DNA from: Clostridiales bacterium
Lineage (GTDB): Bacteria > Bacillota > Clostridia > Tissierellales > Dethiosulfatibacteraceae
Assembly: GCA_003446975.1 (NCBI GenBank)
Contig: DMAP01000056.1
Location: forward strand, 1-5,969
DNA length: 5,969 nucleotides
Reading direction: 5' to 3'
Below the pieces are notes generated by a model. It ran no database searches, was not told the DNA's origin, and saw only the letters and a program-made list of their open reading frames with translations. How positions within the stretch are numbered: the stretch's first letter is position 1; the number at the start of each line of letters is the position of its first letter. The translations under genes and the position numbers were made by a program. This document shows positions 5,149 to 5,969 of this stretch, piece after piece.

Positions 5149-5969
5149 GAGTGAAGGAAAGAAGATTGCCATTAGATTTAGTGACAGGGTGATGGGAAAC
5201 CTTGAGATACTCCCTAAACTACCCTTTATCGTTGGGAAGTTCGTAAACCTATTTGGTTTTTACGGGGCAAGTAGTACTTATTCATCATACTATCCTTCCA
5301 ATGCCTTTGATGGATCTACTTCTTCCATGTGGTACACAAGGACGACCGGTGAGCAGTGGATTCAGGTAAGTACAGTAAGACCCATAAGACTTGGAGGCTT
5401 CAGGTGGTATTTGGGAAGCAGCTATAGACCAAAGGACTTTAAGGTTCAAGGAAGTGATGATGGAGTCAACTGGACTGATCTATTTACTGGAACAAGTGAA
5501 GATACCGCAGGATGGAAGGAATATTACTGGCAGTATTCTGATGCTTATCTTTACCACAGATGGACCATAACCACCAGATATTCAAGCTACCTTTATCTCT
5601 ATGAGATAGAGGCATTCGTTCATGATGAAAAGGCTATGAAGATAACTGGACTTCAAAGAGACTTTGTTGGCGGAGAGCTTAAGGAAGTCGACTATGCCAT
5701 TAAAAAGATAGAGCACCATCCTACTGAGGAAAACACCCTTCTAATTACCTTACATGATAACTACCAGGAAGCCTTTGACGAAGTAGAAGGTGCCATAACC
5801 ATCCAATACAAAGGTCAGCTGGGAAATCTAATCGGGTATGGTGGGGCTGTGGAGGACTTTACAGTAGGCTTTTATCCAACAGAGCTCATTTCCTCACCTA
5901 ATCCTGGCATCGAGGAAAGGTTAACGGTTGGAGTAAATACCACAACAATTTTGATACCAATAACCTATC
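5141..5969 (+). CDS. Tail protein with a discoidin (F5/8 type C) carbohydrate-binding domain; 3' partial
   Basis: The frame is open for 276 residues to the right edge, so the C-terminus is missing. ATG 5141 overlaps the previous gene by eight bases. GGAGGAGGTG (5127-5136) ends close before it. Residues 39-161 are a clear discoidin/CBM32-like domain: PSNAFDGSTSSMWYT (52-66), QWIQVS (72-77), PKDFKVQGSDDGVNWTDLF (97-115) and, at the end, YLYEIEAFV (152-160). Such domains fold as a beta-sandwich and bind glycans or lipids. Before it, residues 1-38 include RFSDRVMGNLEILPKLPF. After it, residues 162-276 form another beta-rich segment with TIQYKG and DFTVGFYPTELI. With no signal peptide and in a tail operon, it is most likely a baseplate or receptor-binding component that touches host cell-wall sugars, although a purely structural role of the domain is possible. 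The domain call is strong; the biological ligand is unknown. Confidence 0.85.
   Translation, partial: MSKSEGKKIAIRFSDRVMGNLEILPKLPFIVGKFVNLFGFYGASSTYSSYYPSNAFDGSTSSMWYTRTTGEQWIQVSTVRPIRLGGFRWYLGSSYRPKDFKVQGSDDGVNWTDLFTGTSEDTAGWKEYYWQYSDAYLYHRWTITTRYSSYLYLYEIEAFVHDEKAMKITGLQRDFVGGELKEVDYAIKKIEHHPTEENTLLITLHDNYQEAFDEVEGAITIQYKGQLGNLIGYGGAVEDFTVGFYPTELISSPNPGIEERLTVGVNTTTILIPITY
5255..5623 (+). other. Discoidin/CBM32-like domain coding segment
   Basis: This segment encodes residues 39-161 of the partial tail protein. It contains the family's ASS...NAFDG start, a W after the first loop, the QWIQV strand, the GSDDGVNWT turn and the closing EIEAFV strand. It sits between two tail-type segments in one unbroken frame, so it is an inserted module and not a separate gene. 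Confidence 0.82.

Overview
This window is a piece of the late tail-morphogenesis module of a long-tailed, non-contractile (siphovirus-like) phage or prophage. The host is probably a low-GC Gram-positive bacterium of the clostridial type. The reasons are near-perfect AGGAGG ribosome sites before every gene, moderate-to-low GC, tight stop/start overlaps on the + strand only, and a tape measure protein with the usual Firmicutes siphophage architecture. No integrase, attachment site or host gene is present, so an integrated prophage cannot be told from a free phage.

Layout, all on the + strand. (1) 1-65: the tail end of an upstream gene, by position probably the tail tube protein. (2) 79-677: a tail assembly chaperone made in two forms. 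The short form ends at 489. The long form needs a -1 ribosomal frameshift at an A AAA AAC heptamer (468-474), followed six bases later by a strong hairpin (481-513). (3) 747-1232: an AT-rich cargo gene with its own possible promoter and a clear rho-independent terminator (1253-1280). It encodes a cysteine-rich protein like the N-terminal Zn/[2Fe-2S] part of CopZ, and has no evident role in building a tail. (4) 1305-3485: the tape measure protein, with a 66-bp/22-residue tandem repeat in its hydrophobic part. (5) 3485-3853: a small unrecognised protein. (6) 3850-5148: a 432-residue probable tail-tip protein with about three or four propeller-like repeats. (7) 5141 to the window end: a tail protein with an inserted discoidin (F5/8 type C, CBM32-like) domain, open at the right edge.

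Read together, the chaperone forms would coat the tape measure while tube protein polymerises around it, and the last three genes would build the tail tip and contact the host surface. These last genes form a translationally coupled chain with overlaps of 1, 4 and 8 bases. The two most notable points are the complete frameshift cassette and the self-contained Fe-S protein gene placed between chaperone and tape measure. Between them, gaps 678-746 and 1233-1304 are short and hold only the cargo gene's signals and the tape-measure ribosome site. I saw no gene on the minus strand and no CRISPR, tRNA, rRNA or insertion sequence.
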